Shown here piece by piece: positions 43,880 to 55,515 of a stretch of DNA of 64,000 bases. This stretch comes from Tipula vernalis. Lineage: Eukaryota; Arthropoda; Insecta; Diptera; Tipulidae. A program made the position numbers and the translations under genes. The stretch is from the NCBI GenBank assembly GCA_958295665.1, contig OY282560.1:145630091-145694090 (forward strand), given 5' to 3'. The notes under the pieces are model-generated. The model worked only from the letters and a program-made list of their open reading frames with translations, was not told the origin of the DNA and made no database searches. Within the stretch, counting starts at the first letter, position 1. Each line of letters opens with the position of its first letter.

Positions 43880-44540
43880 GTGGCAAAACCTGCCTCCAGT
43901 TCCTCGTGGAAAATTGTGGAAAATTCGCGAAACCCCAAAAAATATTTAATATTGGTATAAAATCAGCCTCTAGTGTGTCACACCAATAGCTATCACAAGA
44001 AAAAAAATCAGTAAAAATTTCCCGTTGGAAATCTGGAAAAATTCGATTTTCGAAACATCATTAGAAAATTTGTATAAATTCAACCTCTAGAGTATTATGG
44101 CTGGAAATTTATTGCATTGATGTGACTAAAAAATTCTGTTCAAGATTCCCGTGGGAAATCTCGGAAAATGCGATTTATTTGCATAAAATCAGCCTCTAGA
44201 GTGTTATGTCTGGAGATGGATTGCCTAATGATTTTTCTAATGATTTTTGGAAAATCGAATTTTCAGAGATTTCGGACGGGAAACTTAAACTGAATTTTTT
44301 TTCCAGCGACAGCTATTGACAAGTCGCATCAATGCAATCCATCTCCAGACATAACACCCTAGAGGATAATTTTATACAAATTTTCTAATGTTTTTTGGAA
44401 AATCGAATTTTTCCATATTTCCCAAGGGAATCTTGAATTGAAATTTTTGCAGCGATAGCTATTATCAGCCTTGCAATACTCTTACATGGAAAACTTTGTT
44501 CCACCTAATCGTGGGAAATCCACAAAATTTGAATAAAATC
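43880..44540. repeat. Array of about 130-170-bp units related to repeat R, partly inverted
   Basis: The unit ATAAAATCAGCCTCTAGAGTGTTATGTCTGG appears near 43965, 44076, 44186 and 44530, and once inverted near 44321-44385 (CCATCTCCAGACATAACACCCTAGAGG). Spacers carry TCCCGTGGGAAATCTCGGAAAATTCGATTTT. Similar units (AGTGTTATGTCTGGAAAGTA, AAAATTCGTTTGTATG) lie inside repeat R at 30.6-30.9 and 34.4-34.65 kb. Confidence 0.78.
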
Positions 44541-44734
44541 AGCCTCTTGTCGTAATGCACGAACGTTAAGATATTACGTATGCGATTGGAAATCACAGTC
44601 GATTTAATCATCAACCGGTTAAACCTCATCGAGGTTCTACTTTCTGTCAAAATTCTTTAGTAAAGTTAAATCAAGCAGAATGGCCACCCCGATTCTATTG
44701 ACTCCTATGTTTTTATTTTTAGTTTTTTGTGCCA

Positions 44735-44890
44735 GCAGGTATTTCTATTTATTTTTTGCCAACGAAAGCTTAAAGTTCCGAACTCTATTCGGGCTCATTT
44801 TCTAAAGTGTAATGCTGTAAATTTCGCTTTTCAAAAACGAAACGATGAAACGAATAGGGTTCGAAGCTTAACGCAAAAAATAATAGAACC
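44735..44890. repeat. Imperfect palindrome, about 155 bp
   Basis: Left TTCTATTTATTTTTTGCCAACGAAAGCTTAAAGTTCCGAACTCTATTCG pairs with CGAATAGGGTTCGAAGCTTAACGCAAAAAATAATAGAA. Probably a small fold-back MITE. Confidence 0.7.
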
Positions 44891-45039
44891 CTAAACTAAT
44901 AAAACTTTTATATTCCTTATTGATGACTGTTTCTCCAAAAATTGCAAATGTTGATGAATGTAGATGTGATGTAGTTAAAGTTGTAATTATTATGGGACAA
45001 ATGAGCAGCCAAAAAAAAAATGTGTGGTACTAGCATTAA

Positions 45040-46210
45040 AAATAATGAGAAGTTTTATAGACATAAATATTAGTGAAAATGGCATTCATAAGCTTTTCGA
45101 TTGATTAATCAGAAACAAAATCAAGAGGCCAATTATTCATAATATATATACTCAAAAAAGTAAAATATAAAATCCCCCTTCTTTACTCCAAGAGTTATAC
45201 AAAATGTAAAAACTGAACAAAAAACACTGAACAAAAAATGAGAACTTTCCTTGAGCTTATTTTGTTGGTAGTTTGGTTACGTACTGCAAATGTTGGTCTA
45301 CTCATCAGGTAGCTACGACCAAACTATAAAAATACAATTCCTAATTAACATAGATAGTGTCAAGTACGAACATACTGACCTAGCGAATTATATTCACTGA
45401 ATAAAAAAACTCAAGGAAAACCCTCATTTATGTGTGTCTAATGCCTAGACAATATTATGAAGTTTAAGAGAAGTATTTCTGTCTATCAATTGATTTTTTT
45501 CGGTTTTTTATAGGCACAAATAAAACTATTAGTGAAAATGTCATTCACAGGATTTTCGATTGGTTAATCAGAAAAAAAAAAATCAAAAGGCCAATTATTC
45601 ATAATATATCCACCCAAAAAAAGTTGAAATATCAATCCCCCCCGTATTTAACCCCAAGAGTTATACAAAGTGTAATAACTCTGGACAAAAAATGAGAACT
45701 TTCCTTGAGCTCATTGTGTTGGTAGTTTGGTTTCGTACTCCAAAAGTTGGTCTACTTACTCATCAAGTAGCTACGACCAAACTACAAAAATACAATTTCT
45801 ACTTAACACAGATAGTGCCAAGTATGAATATACTGACCTAGCGAATTATATTCGCTAAATCAAAAAACTCAAGGAAAACCCCCATTTGTGTGTGTTTAAT
45901 GCCTACACAATATTAACGAGTTTAAGAGAAGTATGTCTGTCTATCAAATGATTTTTTTCGGTTTTTTATGGACACAAATATATTACTGAAAATGGCGTTC
46001 ACAAGATTTTCGATTGGTTAATCAGAAACAAAATCAAGAGTCCAATTATTCATAATATATCTACCCAAAAAGTAGAAATATCAATCCCCCGGACTTTACC
46101 ATAAAAGTTATACCGCCGCTTGATTTTGTTTCTGATTAACCAATCGAAAATCTTGCGAACGTCATTTTCAATAACAGATTTTTGTCTATTAAAAGCGAAA
46201 AAAATCATTT
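45040..46210 (+). repeat. About 455-bp tandem repeat (2.4 units) with inverted end
   Basis: GAAAATGGCATTCATAAG..TTTTCGATTG..TTAATCAGAAA starts recur at about 45074, 45534 and 45988. Each unit holds an internal inverted pair (TTTCCTTGAGC..GGTAGTTTGGT against ACCAAACTA..CTCAAGGAAA). At 46118-46210 the start of the unit returns in reverse orientation (CTTGATTTTGTTTCTGATTAACCAATCG). Confidence 0.88.
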
Positions 46211-48490
46211 AAAAATAATAAATTGGCAACAAATGTAATATTTGGCAACAAATTTATTGAATACAAAAAAAAAAAAAAATGTTAATAACAAAATAAAAAG
46301 AATCGAGACAAATTATGAAATATTAGATCTGTGACTGCAAGGTTGACGAAGCAAATGTACACCATAAAATAAATCTCCATTTTCCTAAAAATTCGATCCC
46401 AAAAATAACATTTTTGTGCCTTCCTATAGTTCCAAATAATTATTTTCTATGATGCCAAGAAATGTTTAAATTAAATTGCGCTGTTCTATTAATTTTTTTT
46501 ATCTCAAATATTAATAGTTGTGGTAACGGTTTACTGCCAGCCAATTATTATTACCTTTCTGGCAGCCATAAGTAGATAGTACCGACCACGCAGTATATAA
46601 CCAAACAACAACTCGTTTCGTTAACATAAACAATTTGCTTCTTTAAATACCAAAACATTATAAACGCGTTCATTTGTTTGAAAATCCAACAAAAAACCAA
46701 AAAATTTCCAACTTTTTATAACTTTTTTGGGTGGTATTAATTGAAAGCAGCCGTTCGTTCCAAATATACCTTATAAGGATGAGATTTTTCTAACAAAAAT
46801 AATTAAAATCAATAATTCAATATATCAACAGCAAAAAAAAGAAAACAGCATTCCAAACCAGGACCTATTCCAAAAACAAATATTAACAATAATTAGCTGT
46901 TATCTAAAAAATTTGCTGCTTCCCCATTATAATTTATGACTTAAATATTTCCAATAAATTTCAAATGAAAAACAAAAAGCAAAAAAATCCTATTAGTACC
47001 TACTTCATATAAATTGTTAAGTCGATTTTTTGTTATTGGCCACACCATTGGCATTAAATCCTAAAATTATAGTCAATAGATTTTATATAGTCTACTATTT
47101 GGACTAAAAATGAAAAAAAAAAACAACAACAACAAAAATTATTAAAGTTGGTAAAACTTTTTTTTTTGTGTGCGCTCTCTCGTTTAATTTATAGTACGCT
47201 TGGAAAAATTTTAATTTTTCACCCGTAGGCCAATTTTTTGTTTGTATAATTGGCGAATATTTCAAGTGTATATCGTGATCTGTGTTCAACGAACGATAGG
47301 TTTATTAATTATTATATTATTACGTACACAAAAAAAAAAAAAAAAAAAAAACGAAAAACTAAACTATTAGTGTTTTTATTATTTAGCAAAATTATTTGGA
47401 AACTGGCCAAGTTAAATATGTACTCGATATTTATATCCACTAATACGGATGTACATATATATGTATAGTATGTACCTTTGTTTAAACTCAATCTGTATAA
47501 TGAAACAAAAAAATTCGTTACGCTTAATCGCCCCCTTCAATTTCTAATTTTAATCCTATTGAATTTCATAAATACTAATCAATTGAAAATAAATAAAAGA
47601 TTAAAGGAAAATTATAAAAGTTGCTTAATTCTATTCCGCCGTACACCTTCTTCTTTTTCATTTCCGCAGTCCTTTTCGGTAACCGTAAACATTTTCTTGA
47701 TTAAATGTTTTCCCGTTTTATATTATATTTGTGGATGACATGATGTAATAATGATGATGATGATGATGACGGTGAATTTTTGTGCGCGATGTGGATGAGA
47801 GAAATTGGTTATGGTTTGTGGTTGGTGGCCTTTCTTAAATTATTTTGATTACCTTGATAAAATTCTTTTTGGTTTTAAAATAAAATGTATAAGAAAATTT
47901 ATTTATTTTCTCTTCTTAAATTACAAATGATAACACCATGAGATTTGGATTAGATAGAGAAATGTAAAGAAACAAAGGAAAATTTATGTATTCCGTTTGA
48001 TCTTTATAATTTTGGAGTTTTTGTTTTTTTGGTTTGCCATCCGGACCAGACCATTATTTTTGATGTGCTTGAGATAAGGAATGAATGTAATTTTTGGTTA
48101 TGTTTTACTTATTAATAAATTAATTTGCTTTTTTTTTTGTTGGAATAGTGGCAGTATATATTATGCGATGTTGCGACCTAATTAATATAATTAAATTTGT
48201 TTTTATAAAATGCAAAGTTTAATCCACCTGTGTTAATTTTCTTGTGAAACAGGAAATTACAAAAGTTTGGAGAAAGAAATATTGAATAAAATCACATCGG
48301 TGACAAACAAACTAAAAAGAATGTTCAATCCATGTTTACATGAATCGTTGTATCTGGTAAAATGTATCACCTTTGAAGATGTAGTTTGCATGCAGCTCCA
48401 TGATCCCCTCACCATGAATGGATGTGGTTGTGCAAGGGAATTGTATCTGTGCAAAGGAATCCAAATAGTGGTGATTCCCTGAAGTATCTG
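46211..48490. other. Unassigned AT-rich region
   Basis: A tracts at about 46265 and 47330-47350, and a short (ATG)n run at about 47748-47769. Small open frames show no motifs. Confidence 0.5.
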
Positions 48491-48893
48491 TCAACTTGTT
48501 GCTATTTCGCCATCCTGCTTGAGTAACTGCATTTCACATCTGCTTTTATCAGAGCTGTAGTCATTCAGCGGTTGACCTATGTCGCAGAGATATTCGAGCA
48601 GTTATGGCAGGTGTATTTTGGCTATTTTTGGTTAGTGTTTTGATTTTTATTTTCTCTCGTTTTCTTTTGTTGGGTTTCCCAATTTCTTTTCATTTTTATT
48701 TTTTATTCTAGCGGTCTAATACAGATCCGTCTGATTCCTCAGAAACACCCACCCCAAGCCCTGTGCTAAAGTCAGCAAATTTGGACCGCTCTGAGATTAC
48801 CAGATGGATAATTTCTGTTGGCGGAAGCAACCGTAGGAATGATTGTTCTCCTCTTTTTGGGGCCTTCCTTTACAGTGGCGCCCAAATACCGGT
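48491..48893 (+). promoter_or_regulatory. Putative 5' LTR end and lysine-type primer binding site
   Basis: 48876-48887 reads TGGCGCCCAAAT, which fits the gypsy-type primer site complementary to the 3' end of tRNA-Lys (TGGCGCCCAAC). It lies one base after TTTACA, a normal LTR end, and about 440 bp before a gypsy gag start. The LTR start is not determined; a TGT near 48497 is one possibility. Confidence 0.6.
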
Positions 48894-49315
48894 ATATGGT
48901 TTCCTTTTCCAATGTAAATAGTTATTATTACTTTATTCATTTTTTTTATCATGCTCTCGCATTTGATCCCATAAGTTATTTAACTTGTGTTTAGATTATC
49001 ATGTTCGGACACATGCAAGATAATCATTTTTTTTCCTCCTAATTTTTCATAAATACGAGTAATTTCCTTCAGAAATAACCATGACAATTTTACTTTTGTG
49101 AAGGCACACTCTTTCCAGATTTTTGTTGATTTTAGTGTGGTAGATACATATTTTGTTTTGTTATTGCCTCAGCTCAAACAATATTTATTTTTCTCTAATT
49201 TTACATCGTAAAGATTTTTATGCAATTTATTTTGCTCGCATAAAATATTTTTTTTAAATTTAATTCTATCTAAGATTTTCGTTTTTTTTTATATTTGACA
49301 TAACAAAGTTTCACA

Positions 49316-51002
49316 ATGAATCCAGGCGATTTAGAGTATGAAGAATTTGAGGTTGAATATCAAATACGAGATATTAATTTCAATTCTCCAATTGAAACGT
49401 TAACGCAACTTACGGAACGATTACGGTTAGAGCAAGAACACGCAGTGTTTATTTCCACTAAAGCTCACACTGCCGCCAAAGGAAACCCTAAACGTGAAAT
49501 TGGAAAAATTAGTGTGAAATTAAAGTGGATTTATTCTACGTTGAAAATCACAATTTCGAATGAAAATGAGGCGAACTTAAAAAAACTAAATTTCCGATTG
49601 CTTCATCTTCAGGGCAGACTTTTGCGGATGAAATACTCCAGGACTGTATCATCTGATATCGTCAAGCTTTTAGAAACATGCGATCAGTTAATTAATCTCA
49701 TTGACAAAACTCTTAGAAAGGAACATGAGGATGAAAGTGACCAACACGATGAGGATGAAAGTGACGAATCTTCGGAACATCAGCATTCGATTTCTTCGCA
49801 CAGTTCACCAAAATCTGGTCACGGTGATAGGTTGTCAAAAGATCGACCCAGGCCATCTAGCAACAATGATGAGGCAATGAGCAGCACTCGGGTTAATAAT
49901 CAGTCCCAAAATTTAGGAAACCATAATAGAAACAATCCACAGCGTCAAAACGTAATTATTAACGAGCCTGTGCAATTAGGTCACGCCCCTTTCCATACGC
50001 AGCACAAGTCATTACACGCTCCGCTAGCAAGTCTCCTATCAAATGGAACATTTCATTTGACGGATCACCGACAAGAATTCCAATTCAGAGGTTCTTATTT
50101 AAATTCGAACATTTTGCAATGGCTGAGAAAATTCCGGAAAGTCGGTTAATAAACGAGTTGAACTACGTTCTGAAAGGGTTAGCTGCTGACTGGTACTGGC
50201 TGCTGATTGAAAGAACCAAAGATTTAACATGGTCAACCTTGAAAGCCGCTCAAATTAAACGATTCCAAGATCGAAGGTCAAATATGGAAATTCGTTTTCA
50301 ATTAGAGAGTCGTAAACAAAAACCGCGTGAGGGTTTTTATGATTTTTATAATGATACGTTTTCAATATCGATGCAACTCGGAAAACCGTTATCGGATTCG
50401 GAGCTTATGATGTTCATGCGTCATAATATGAGAGCCGGTCTTCAAGATAAGTTGGTCGACACACAGGTCTCTTCCTTGGAAGAAATGGTTCGACTTTGTG
50501 TTAGTTATGAGGACATATGGAATCGAACAGGTTACAATTCTGAAATGCTGTGTATGATTTATGAATGAGTTAAATAGTTCTATAAACCATGATTTCGATT
50601 CTCCGTATTTTAAAGCCGAAGACCAGCTAAATGCGCTTCATAACGCAACCACTTTTCAAAAGCAATCAAATTTGAATTGCTCAAAATGCGACCACTTTTT
50701 CAAGAATTGTCCATTACCACTGAGTCACCGATTCTGTTTCGGGTGCGGAACCAATGGTGTAATAATTACCATATTGCCTAAAATTCAAGCAAAATCCGGG
50801 AAACTCGACCTGGGGGCCCAGATTTCCCAAGACCCTCCTGTTAAAACCAACGACGGAAGAGATTTGTACCAAAACCGACCCGGAATTCTTTCGCCGTCTG
50901 CAAAATTCGAACATATGATTTACGAACCAAATATGTCATACTTACCTAATACGCCAGTTATCTATAAATCACCAAATAATTTCACATCTAGGACTAACCG
51001 CA
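49316..51002 (+). pseudogene. gag of plus-strand Ty3/gypsy element
   Basis: Starts at the ATG 49316 (MNPGDLEYEEFEVEYQIRD). The N-terminal part is helical, followed by a His/Ser/Asp-rich acidic linker (about residues 140-200). The capsid-like region begins with FRGSYLNSNILQWLRKF and after a frame break at about 50140 continues with LINELNYVLKGLAADWYW, KAAQIKRFQDRRSNMEIRF and FMRHNMRAGLQDKLV. After a second break near 50565 come remnants of a zinc knuckle (CSKCDHFFKNCPLPLSHRFC) with irregular spacing. RYxLEGxAxxW..F and LR..R.GL are Retrotrans_gag features. Confidence 0.87.
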
Positions 51003-51536
51003 ATATTCGATATTGGCAACGTCGGAAAACAATTAAATCAATTAATCACCGATAAAACCGATGCGAGACCGTACCTTGAAAATTTTGTTTTTGACAAAAC
51101 AATTAATGGATTACTGGTTGGCGGAGCTAGTATTTCTTTACTTGGAATAGGATGTGAAGAATTTCTTTTACAACCCGGCATACAATTTCGTAATTTTCCC
51201 TCAATTGTTCGAACTGCCAATGGGCATGCCGAAACCATTATCGGTTACATAGTTGTTCCAGTAGCCTTTGCAGGGCAAACTCATTCGATGTTGCTTCACT
51301 TAGCACCAAATCTGAGCCAATCACTCTATTTAGGGATGGATTTTTGGCGTACATTTGTGATACTTTTTTCATTTCCCACGTCACCAACTAATAGTGATCA
51401 AAATCAAAATTTAGAAAGCTCCTTGAATCTAGAAATTAGCCAATTACCTTATTGCGATACATCACAGAGTAGCCTTTTGAAACAGCATAGTTTGACTGCA
51501 ACACAACGTCAGAAACTAGATCTTGTAGTTGTTTGA
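51003..51536 (+). pseudogene. Protease region of plus-strand gypsy element
   Basis: Frames give DARPYLENFVFDKTINGLLVGGASISLLG, VRTANGHAETIIGYIVVPV, LNLSQS-like APNLSQSLYLGMDFWRTFVI and finally LTATQRQKLDLVV. The order ARPYL..GLLDSGAS..LG..R.ANG..I.G..LGMDFW is that of insect gypsy proteases. The active-site Asp-Ser is read as Val-Gly here, so the protease would be dead. The linker to RT is broken by an insertion after about 51530. Confidence 0.82.
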
Positions 51537-52690
51537 TAGCGACCGAAAATCAGGAAGAAAAATGAAAAGAATATTTTCTTCAACATACAACGATTTATTG
51601 TACATAATTTTGTTACGCTACACTATTTAATACACGTAATAAATATATACTAAAGATACATGTTAAACCGAGGGTGATCTGACTGAGTTTTATCTGAACG
51701 TGATCTGACTGAAAATTTGGGTTGGTGTTTACATGGGACTTTTTTATTTGATCTGAGCTGACAGTTCAAATGTCACTTTCTCCTAAAATTACATTTAAAT
51801 TATTAAAAAATTATTTAAAATAATTTAAAAACTACTTGGAAAATGTATAAAAACATTTTGCCCTTTTAACAGTATGAAAAAATCTGTCAGTTCAACTAAA
51901 CTAAAGTTTACATGTTTAACTCAATATACAAACTGACTCGACCAACCAAATTTAAGTTGACCGAACTCAGACTCAAGTCACCGTTTACATGTTGAATTTA
52001 TCTCGGACGTTTTCAGTCAGATCACTTTCGGTTTAACATGTATCTTTACTAATAATTCACAATTCACTGGTTTGATACAGTACGACTGCAAAGGAAAGAA
52101 AATTCACAACATTCCAATGGTTCGCGCAATACGAAGCGAACCTGTAATTCACTTTGTATGTAATTATAACCTGAAATAAAAACAAAATTTGATTAACATT
52201 TAATTAATGTACATAAATTAATACGTAAATAATACTTATCTGTTATTTAAAAGATGTAACCCCTTTAGAACTATCGTAAACTGAAAGATAAATGTAAATT
52301 TAGTTTATTTAATATTAATTATAACCAATTTTAGGTAAGAATTTATGTAAATATTTACCTTAGCCGTGTTGACAATTTGTGTTTTGACATATTGTTCAAA
52401 TAATTAAAACAAAATAGTACTAGATCCGCTGTACTAAAAATGTAACTCAATTTGTAGACGTAAAAGAAACAAAAAAAAAACAATTGTAAGGAATGCTCGA
52501 CGGAAGAAAATAAAATGTGTGTTGGACAGAACAAACACTGCAAGTCGAGATTTCCTATGTGCAACACGTCAAGCACAATTAACCGCATTGTAACAAAAAA
52601 TAATAAAATTAATAATAAAATCAAATAAAAAATTTATACAGTCCACTTCATTACTTTTATTTAAAAAGGAAAGGTTTGTTCATCTTTTTG
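51537..52690. other. Insertion separating protease and RT of the gypsy element
   Basis: The pol sequence stops at about 51533 and resumes by about 52715, so about 1.15 kb is foreign. It contains a MITE (51653-52046). The rest is AT-rich with GAAGCGAACCTG/TTCGCGC-like words, an A tract near 52471 and AATAAAA strings. It may be an LTR or other element without recognisable coding. Confidence 0.6.
51653..52046. mobile_element. MITE C, 394 bp, with TACTA target duplication
   Basis: AAGATACATGTTAAACCGAGGGTGATCTGACTGA at the left is mirrored by TCAGTCAGATCACTTTCGGTTTAACATGTATCTT at the right, a terminal inverted repeat of about 34 bp. It is flanked on both sides by TACTA (51648-51652 and 52047-52051). 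The interior repeats CTGACTGAGTT / ATCTGAAC words and is AT-rich. No coding. If only TA is the duplication, the element is slightly longer (CTAAAGATAC..). Confidence 0.83.
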
Positions 52691-52697
52691 TAAGGCG

Positions 52698-53532
52698 GTG
52701 ATTGTGTGCGGCACAGTAGTGCAACAATTTCTATCCTCAGCTGTTTTGGGTTTGGAAGAACCACTCTGGTTAAGCATACTATTGATGTTAGGGATACTAA
52801 GGCGATTAAACAAAGGTACTACTCTGTATCTCCCGCTGTGCAGGGCGAGATTAATAAGGAACTGGATCGAATGCTGTCTCTAGGCGTCATTGAGGAGAGT
52901 TGCAGTTCATGGAGTTCTCCTATTGCACTTGTGAGGAAGGCTAGTGGCAAAGTCCGATTGTGCTTGGATGCGCGAAAGATCAACGAGGAACAGTGAAGGA
53001 TGCTTATTCCTTGCCACTCATCGACGGGTTGCTAGGCCTTCTTGAAAAAACCAGGTTTATCTCAAGCCTGGATTTAAAAGACGCGTTTTGGCAAATACCC
53101 TTAGATGAGAGGTCAAGGAATAAGACAGCCTTTACTGTCCCCGGTAAAACGTTTTATCAGTTTACAGTGATGCCTTTCGGACTTTGCAACGCCCCTCAAA
53201 CAATGTGTCATGAACTGCACACTCAAGTCTTTGTTTACCTAGACGACTTGCTTATAACAACCGAAACATTTGATGAGCACCTGGAAGTTTTAGGCAAGGT
53301 TGCTGGTTATTTAAGGCGAGCGACTTTGACTATAAATATCGAAAAAAGCCAATTCGTCCTCAAGGAACTGAATTATCTGGGATACATTGTTGGTGACGGA
53401 GTTTTAAAGGTCGACTCTGATAAGGTTTCTGCCATCACGTCATATCCAAGGCCGAAAAATATTCGGCAAATTCGTCGATCTTTGGGTATAACCGGGTGGT
53501 ATCGACAATCGATTTATTTATCGATATTCTGA
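52698..53532 (+). pseudogene. Reverse transcriptase of plus-strand gypsy element
   Basis: The first frame (from 52706) has GRTTLVKHTIDVRDTKAIKQ, AVQGEINKELDRMLSLGVIEE and GKVRLCLDARKIN. After a one-base shift near 52985 the next (52960-53532) gives VKDAYSLPLIDGLLGLL, FISSLDLKDAFWQIPLDER, FTVMPFGLCNAPQTMCHEL, TQVFVYLDDLLITTETFDEHL and LNYLGYIVGDGVLKVD. YLDD is intact. About a dozen residues between PQTMC and QVFVYLDD are missing. The frame ends just after the SLGITGWYRQSI thumb region. Confidence 0.9.
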
Positions 53533-53534
53533 GA

Positions 53535-53872
53535 TAGCAACACCTTTAACGAATTTATTAAAAAAATCCAGGAAGTTTATTTGGGATAATGAAGCTGAAA
53601 AATCATTTAACGAGCTCAAATCATCACTTTCTACTGCTCCAGTGCTCAGCAATCCAGATTTGAAATTGCCATTTTTTATACAATGTGACGCGTCTACTAC
53701 AGGAGTGGGAAGTGTATTATTCCAGAAGGCCTCTAGCGGCAAAGAACGTCCTATTGCTTTCATTTCCCAGAAACTCAATGCAGCTCAGCGTAATTTTAGC
53801 ATAACAGAGCTGGAATGTTATGTGGCTGTGTTGAGTGTCAGGAAGTTTAGGCAATATGTAGAAGATTTTTAA
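53535..53872 (+). pseudogene. RT end and truncated RNase H of plus-strand gypsy element
   Basis: 53535-53640 continues with ATPLTNLLKKSRKFIWDN and AEKSFNELKSSLSTAPVLS. The RNase H frame has FFIQCDASTTGVGSVLFQKAS (first Asp), RPIAFISQKLNAAQRNFS, TELECYVAVLSVRKFRQYVEDF, then a stop at 53870-53872. The remaining RNase H, integrase and 3' LTR are absent. Confidence 0.88.
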
Positions 53873-54389
53873 CGATTTTAGTGCTTGCTGGATTGATTTA
53901 TTTGTAATACGTTTTGCACTCCAAATTTACCTCTATTCCACTTCAATTTCAACCTTGAAAGGATTGAATTTTATTTGCAAAAGATTGAGTGTGATTGTTT
54001 AGTTTGTCATTTACCGAATCTTTTTTATTACCGGTAAATGGTAAATACAAACTTAATTTACCGGTAAACGCGGTAAAACCTGCTATTTTGAACGGCTATT
54101 GTAAATATAAGGAAATTGCAAATTCAAAATTAATTTTGCAATTAGTGTGGTGGTGGCGTGGTTCCCCTGTTTCATATTCCTTTGTCTCGGATGAGTGATT
54201 TTCGAGACTTAGTTGGTGATTCGGTGTTTCGAAACAACCAGGTTATTCGAGATTTTCAGTATGTTTGAGATTGTCGGGTATATTTGAACTAGAGAATCTG
54301 AGAGCCTATTTGAACAATACAATTGTTCGATATTTACTCTAGGGTTAATTATTAGTGCATATCGTTCTGTTGAGCGTAAGAATGGGACT
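53873..54389. other. Unassigned spacer
   Basis: AT-rich with four TTACCGGTAAA-type words between 54020 and 54085. No gene recognised. Confidence 0.5.
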
Positions 54390-55355
54390 TTATTTCAAAG
54401 ATAATTTTATTCCATTAATATTTGAATATGATTTGGAACATGTGGCCGCCGCAGGTTGCGCGTACTCTTCGCAGCATTTCTGGCCGTATTTCGGCAATAA
54501 CCTGTCGAATGTTGGCTTCCAAGTGTTCAATAGACTCTGGCTTGTCAGCGTAGATAAGTGACTTAACATCAGACTTAAAAAATAGTCCAGCGGTGTTAAA
54601 TTACATGAACGCGGTGGCCAGTTGACAGGTCCATTTCTCGATATTAATCGTTCATCAAATGTTGGTTTCAGTAAATAATTTGTATCGCGCGCTGTATGGC
54701 ATGTGGCCCCATCTTGTTGGAACCACATGTCTCTGATGTCATTACGGCACAAAAAAATTAGTAGGTAATTATGACTCAATACCGGTCTCCGTTGGCTGTA
54801 ACGTTTTCACCAGCATTATTTTTGAACACATATGGTCCGATGATTCCTTCGGCCCATAAAGCACACCAAACGGTAATTTTTTGTGGATGTAGTGGTTTTG
54901 GAACAATGGCTGTTCGCTTCAAATGTGACAATTCTGCTTGTTAACATAGCCATTCAACCAAAAATGGGCTTCATCACTGAATAAAATTGTGTATGGAAAG
55001 ATTGCATCGATGTAAATAATGGCTTCGGCCCAATCGCCGAATTCACGACGCGAACGATGGTCGTATGGTTTTAATTCCTGCACAAGTTAAATCCTCCACA
55101 AAGATGTTGGATCAGCTCCCAATTGTTGTGCACGATGACGAATCGATTCATTTGGATCCTCTTCAATACTACACACTACAGCTGCTAACGCATGCTCAGC
55201 GCGCACCGCATGGTGTCTAACGTGATGCATATTATCATTTAGAGTAAACGTGATGCGCAAGCGAGCCGTAGTTAACCGAATTAACTGCTCTGATGGACGA
55301 TTATGTCGACCATAGAGCAGATGGTTTAACCAATCAAACTGCAACTTCATGTTTA
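54390..55355 (-). pseudogene. Tc1/mariner-type transposase, frameshifted
   Basis: From 55355 down: FDWLNHLLYGRHNRPSEQL and IEEDPNESIRHRAQQLGADPT (helix-turn-helix region), LVQELKPYDHRSRREFGDWA and ILFSDEAHFWLNGYVNKQNC (first Asp). The gene continues with TVWCALWAEGIIGPYVFKN, MWFQQDGATCHTARDT (second Asp) and NGPVNWPPRSCNLTPLDYF. At the expected third acidic position the sequence is SCN where relatives read SCD, so the active site is lost. The C-terminus changes frame near 54550 (SIEHLEANIRQVIAEIRPEML, then GHMFQIIFK). Additional breaks lie near 55090, 54950 and 54780. It is close to full length (about 320 of 340 residues). Terminal repeats were not identified. Confidence 0.88.
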
Positions 55356-55515
55356 AACTTTTTTCATAAATTTTGAGGTCCCAGCTCCCAGGTTCCGTGA
55401 ACCAGAAAATGTATTTTCGAAATATTTCAAAAATATATAATTTATAGAAAATAAGTTTACATGAAATTTGCATAATAAGTTTCTCAAAGTTCGCTGTTCG
55501 TAAAAGAAAGTCTTC

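Noticed and set aside
48257..48482. Overlapping open frames on both strands as a possible host exon
   Set aside because: No splice signals, no recognisable motif, and position just upstream of a retroelement primer site makes LTR or flanking DNA more likely.
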